DNA from: Straminergon stramineum
Lineage: Eukaryota > Streptophyta > Bryopsida > Hypnales > Calliergonaceae
Direction of reading: 5' to 3'
Length of the DNA stretch: 64,000 nucleotides
Assembly (NCBI GenBank): GCA_963920665.1
Contig: OY987266.1
Location: 10,173,001 to 10,237,000, forward strand
Shown one piece after another: positions 61,394 to 64,000 of this stretch. Both the position numbers and the translations under genes were made by a program. The notes beneath the pieces are model-generated. The model was not told where the DNA came from. It saw only the letters and a list, made by a program, of their open reading frames with translations, and did not search any database. The stretch's first letter is position 1. Each line of letters begins with the position of its first letter.

Positions 61394-62798
61394 ATGAACC
61401 CCCGTAAAAAGTCCTCGACAGAACCGAAGCCCCTTGTTGGGGTCCCGAAGACATGCCCCCGCTTGGACTGTCCAAACCCGACCATTGGAATCTTCTGGAA
61501 AGGCTCCTCGAAACAGCTGCAGTACCATTGCTATGGATGCTGGCGGAAGTTCAATTACGGTGGAACACTCCGGAGGTGGGTGAAACAGGTATCCCCGCCC
61601 TCCTGGTGGCTCCGACTACACGCCCCAGATGTAAAGCATGCGCCTAAACTTCTCGAGCTCCAGCCACCAAGTCGATCAGGTACAGCTTGCAAGACCATCC
61701 GCGGTGCAGGACGATGATCATGATACTACTCAGGGAAATTAAAATCATTAAATTGGTGCTAGGTTTCAGTAAGTACGTACTTTTGGCAAAGTTTGGGAGC
61801 AATAGTAGACCTGATCTATATTTCCCTTGAGAAACTAACTGCTAAATGTGAATATCTCCATGATTACATTAAGAGGTGCACGCTGATGTAAAATCTAACT
61901 CCGGTAGCTGCATGCTGATGTCCCAGGGCCGAGCCGACGATCAGTTTCTACGTCAACGGCGACGGAGGATGATACTACGAATGCGGTGCATGCTGCAGAG
62001 CCGAGCCAGAAACGAACCAGGAGAGCAAATGTGAATCATGTGATAAACAAAAAGGCAAGATGAATCCAATGATGTCATGACTACTGTACATATGCAATAT
62101 AAAACATGAAACTAATGGTTTCAATAATTAAAACTAACACGTAATTTTTGAAATGCGCGCAGGGATTATCGCAGTCCAAGCAGTGCCACTTACTAGGCTT
62201 GGTTTCATCTTAATGATTCGTGAAATTCCGTTAGACGTCAATTCCTTGCTTAATACATTATTAATATACATTGTCTATCAATTGTAAACTCTTGAATTAT
62301 TAGCTCTGAAATCAATGAAGTGATCTTTTATTCGGCCTACAGGGTATAACAGCTACTGCCACCTCGGGCGAAGATCATGGCATTGGAGTTGCAGGAAGTT
62401 CGACTTTGCCCTTAATTGACGACGTCACAAAATTTAATGGTTTCGGTGACGAGGAAGCTCATCATGGTCCTGGAACTCGAACCTCTCCGACCTCGGACAA
62501 CACGAGCGACATGATGAATAACCTCGACGATCTCCTTGGTGAAGATGGAATTGACACTCCGGTGTGGCAGAGCTTCAAGAGTCCAGTGGCACATGTCCTT
62601 TGGGACGATGAGGTTGACGGGGCTGGAATCGTGCCTGTTGCCCCCATCGACAAAAATCCAATTGTACAGGGCAGCAGTGGTTTGATGAACGCCGCAAGTG
62701 GGGATGTTGCACAGCCTAGGCTTAGAACCTTGACGATAACGTTTAATGAGTTCGAGTTACCTTCGAAGACTTTTTATTATTATGGACTCCAAGGCTAG
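61394..62798 (+). CDS. divergent Dof-like zinc-finger protein (predicted)
   Basis: A three-exon model joins in phase: 61394-61679, 61927-62030 (or to 62039), 62343-62798, giving about 281 aa. The ATG has a strong context (CACCACCATGAAC) and follows an acceptor at 61381. Residues about 21-65 align without gaps to the Dof DNA-binding domain: CPRLDC..., then YHCYGCWRKF and GGTLRRW, against the Dof CPRC, FCKxCRRYW and GGxLRNV. The total span from first to third Cys (25) equals that of Dof. The second Cys, however, sits two residues later than in Dof (C-x4-C), and the TKFCYYNN core is lost. A basic QKRTRRAN stretch may be a nuclear signal, and the C-terminal half is acidic. Dof proteins are plant transcription factors. 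An alternative exon end at 61588 is also in phase 0. The gene model is fairly likely; the family call is inference. Confidence 0.5.
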
Positions 62799-64000
62799 CC
62801 TGCCGATCATTTCAGGTATGTGGTGCTTTGAATTTGAATTTCATCCTGAAATACAAATATAGAAAATTTCGAAACTCTGAAATATTAGATTATTTAAACA
62901 ATGTACTCCCCTAATGGCTGAATGGTATTGCAACATTCTCAGGTAGAAATCCTACCTGATTTTCGTCCTAATCAACCTTTTTGATCAATCCTTCAGCTTA
63001 ATTACCTGATTCCAGATAATGGTTTATAATTAAAACGTCAATTTCGTTATATTCTGGGACATTCACGACATTGCCAGTGTAAAGGTTGGCGTATTTAAAC
63101 CCAAATCTACATACTCAACAGTCCTAGCTAGTTTTTTGAGCTCTTTGCGACTGAATATCTCAATTGCATGCAAACTGAATTTTGCAGAGTTCAGTTGCAG
63201 CGAATCGGACCAAATGGATCACTGTTTTTTCAGAGAGAAGGATGCAATTGAAATGGCTCTCTTCTACCTGTAACAACAAATTTGGCTTACGGCTCCAATT
63301 TCAGCATCTTTTTTTTGACAGCGGAGTGATGGAATTCAGAGTTACTGGAGCAGCTCTTGCTGTGAGTGGACTTTCTAGGTCATCAATTGCTCACGGGCAT
63401 GAAAAGTGACTCATTTTGTCAATTTTGGGTCTGGTTTTTCTAGGCTATCTCGGAGGCCGTCTCACTTCAGGCCACTAGATTATGGAATTTCTGTACATTC
63501 AGGCAAATAATATGGTTGTACTAGATTTTGCACAACTCAGTGAAGTGCGTGATTTTGGTTCTGAAGACATTACTTTTAGTCACATTGAGTGTGGAGCCCG
63601 GAGCACCGAAAAGGCAGTCAATTAGTTCCTTTTTTTTTTATGATGGTTTTATGACTGCGGATAGGGCTTGGTCATTCAATATTGGGCAACTGGACGAGAG
63701 GGGTGAGGGTTATTTAATTGTTGCTCATATTTTTTGCATTTAACATTTTAACCTCCCAATGTACAATTTCTTTGGAATTTAAGCATCTTTTCTCTTACAT
63801 TTTTATACAAATTTATTACTTGGATGCCTCAATTTCATCAAATTAGTCATAAAATGAAGGTTTAGGGTTTCGAATTCAAACATTTTATTTGGATGAATGA
63901 GAAAGCAAGTTATTTGAATGAAATTTTACATAACTGAAATATTTCTTGTTCATCATCCATAATATGGACTCTAGACTGCTAGGGGTTTGAATGCATATGA
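62799..64000. other. right flank, no supported gene
   Basis: This is probably the 3' UTR of the preceding gene, then AT-rich sequence. A plausible acceptor (TTTTGCAG before 63188) opens a short frame with no recognised similarity. A single telo-box (TTTAGGGTTT) lies near 63860. Confidence 0.45.

Noticed and set aside
62640..62798. TIFY/JAZ-like motif in the C-terminus of the Dof-like protein (TITFNEFELPSKTFYYYG)
   Set aside because: It resembles TIFYGG only superficially; order and spacing do not fit the ZIM domain.

Overview
This is nuclear DNA from a land plant. All multi-exon genes have GT-AG introns, TTTAGGG-type telomere motifs sit in introns, and the products are plant-specific: COI1, chloroplast ELIPs, a GH9B endoglucanase and a CTL1-type chitinase-like protein. 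I lean towards a non-seed plant, most likely a bryophyte. The reasons are an isoleucine at the COI1 position that is Ala384 in Arabidopsis, a CTL protein that keeps both catalytic glutamates, intronless ELIPs, and gene islands separated by AT-rich repeats. The species cannot be fixed from the sequence.

Layout: 1-1624 is unassigned flank with one possible orphan exon. 1625-5489 (+) is a six-exon membrane-anchored GH9B endo-beta-1,4-glucanase gene; its first intron holds a tandem array of five 3' splice-site copies and its second a small CACTA-like element. 5490-10598 is AT-rich DNA with degenerate LTR-like sequence. 10599-12351 (+) is a three-exon CTL1-type GH19 gene. 12352-17528 is AT-rich and holds a 959-bp element bounded by TTAA. 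17529-19588 (-) is COI1 in three exons. A 2.5-kb divergent intergenic region with E2F sites separates it from POL2, the DNA polymerase epsilon catalytic subunit (22102-41443, +), which I resolved into 50 exons encoding 2246 aa. 42293-58756 holds three tandem, intronless, GC-rich ELIP genes spaced by 5.6 and 8.8 kb of AT-rich transposon-filled DNA. 58757-64000 contains a foldback element with a perfect palindrome, a duplicated leader-like block, and a probable three-exon gene for a divergent Dof-like zinc-finger protein.

Functionally the genes fall into cell wall (GH9B, CTL), oxylipin/jasmonate perception (COI1), S-phase replication (POL2), photoprotection (ELIP trio) and a candidate transcription factor. 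I see no evidence that they form one pathway. No rRNA, tRNA or CRISPR was found. The most unusual signals are the tandem acceptor-site array, a set of elements with piggyBac-like signatures (TTAA target sites, CCC...GGG ends), the mosaic ELIP paralogues (one has lost its ancestral start codon), the RG-rich N-terminus on Pol epsilon, and the Dof-like finger with a shifted cysteine.
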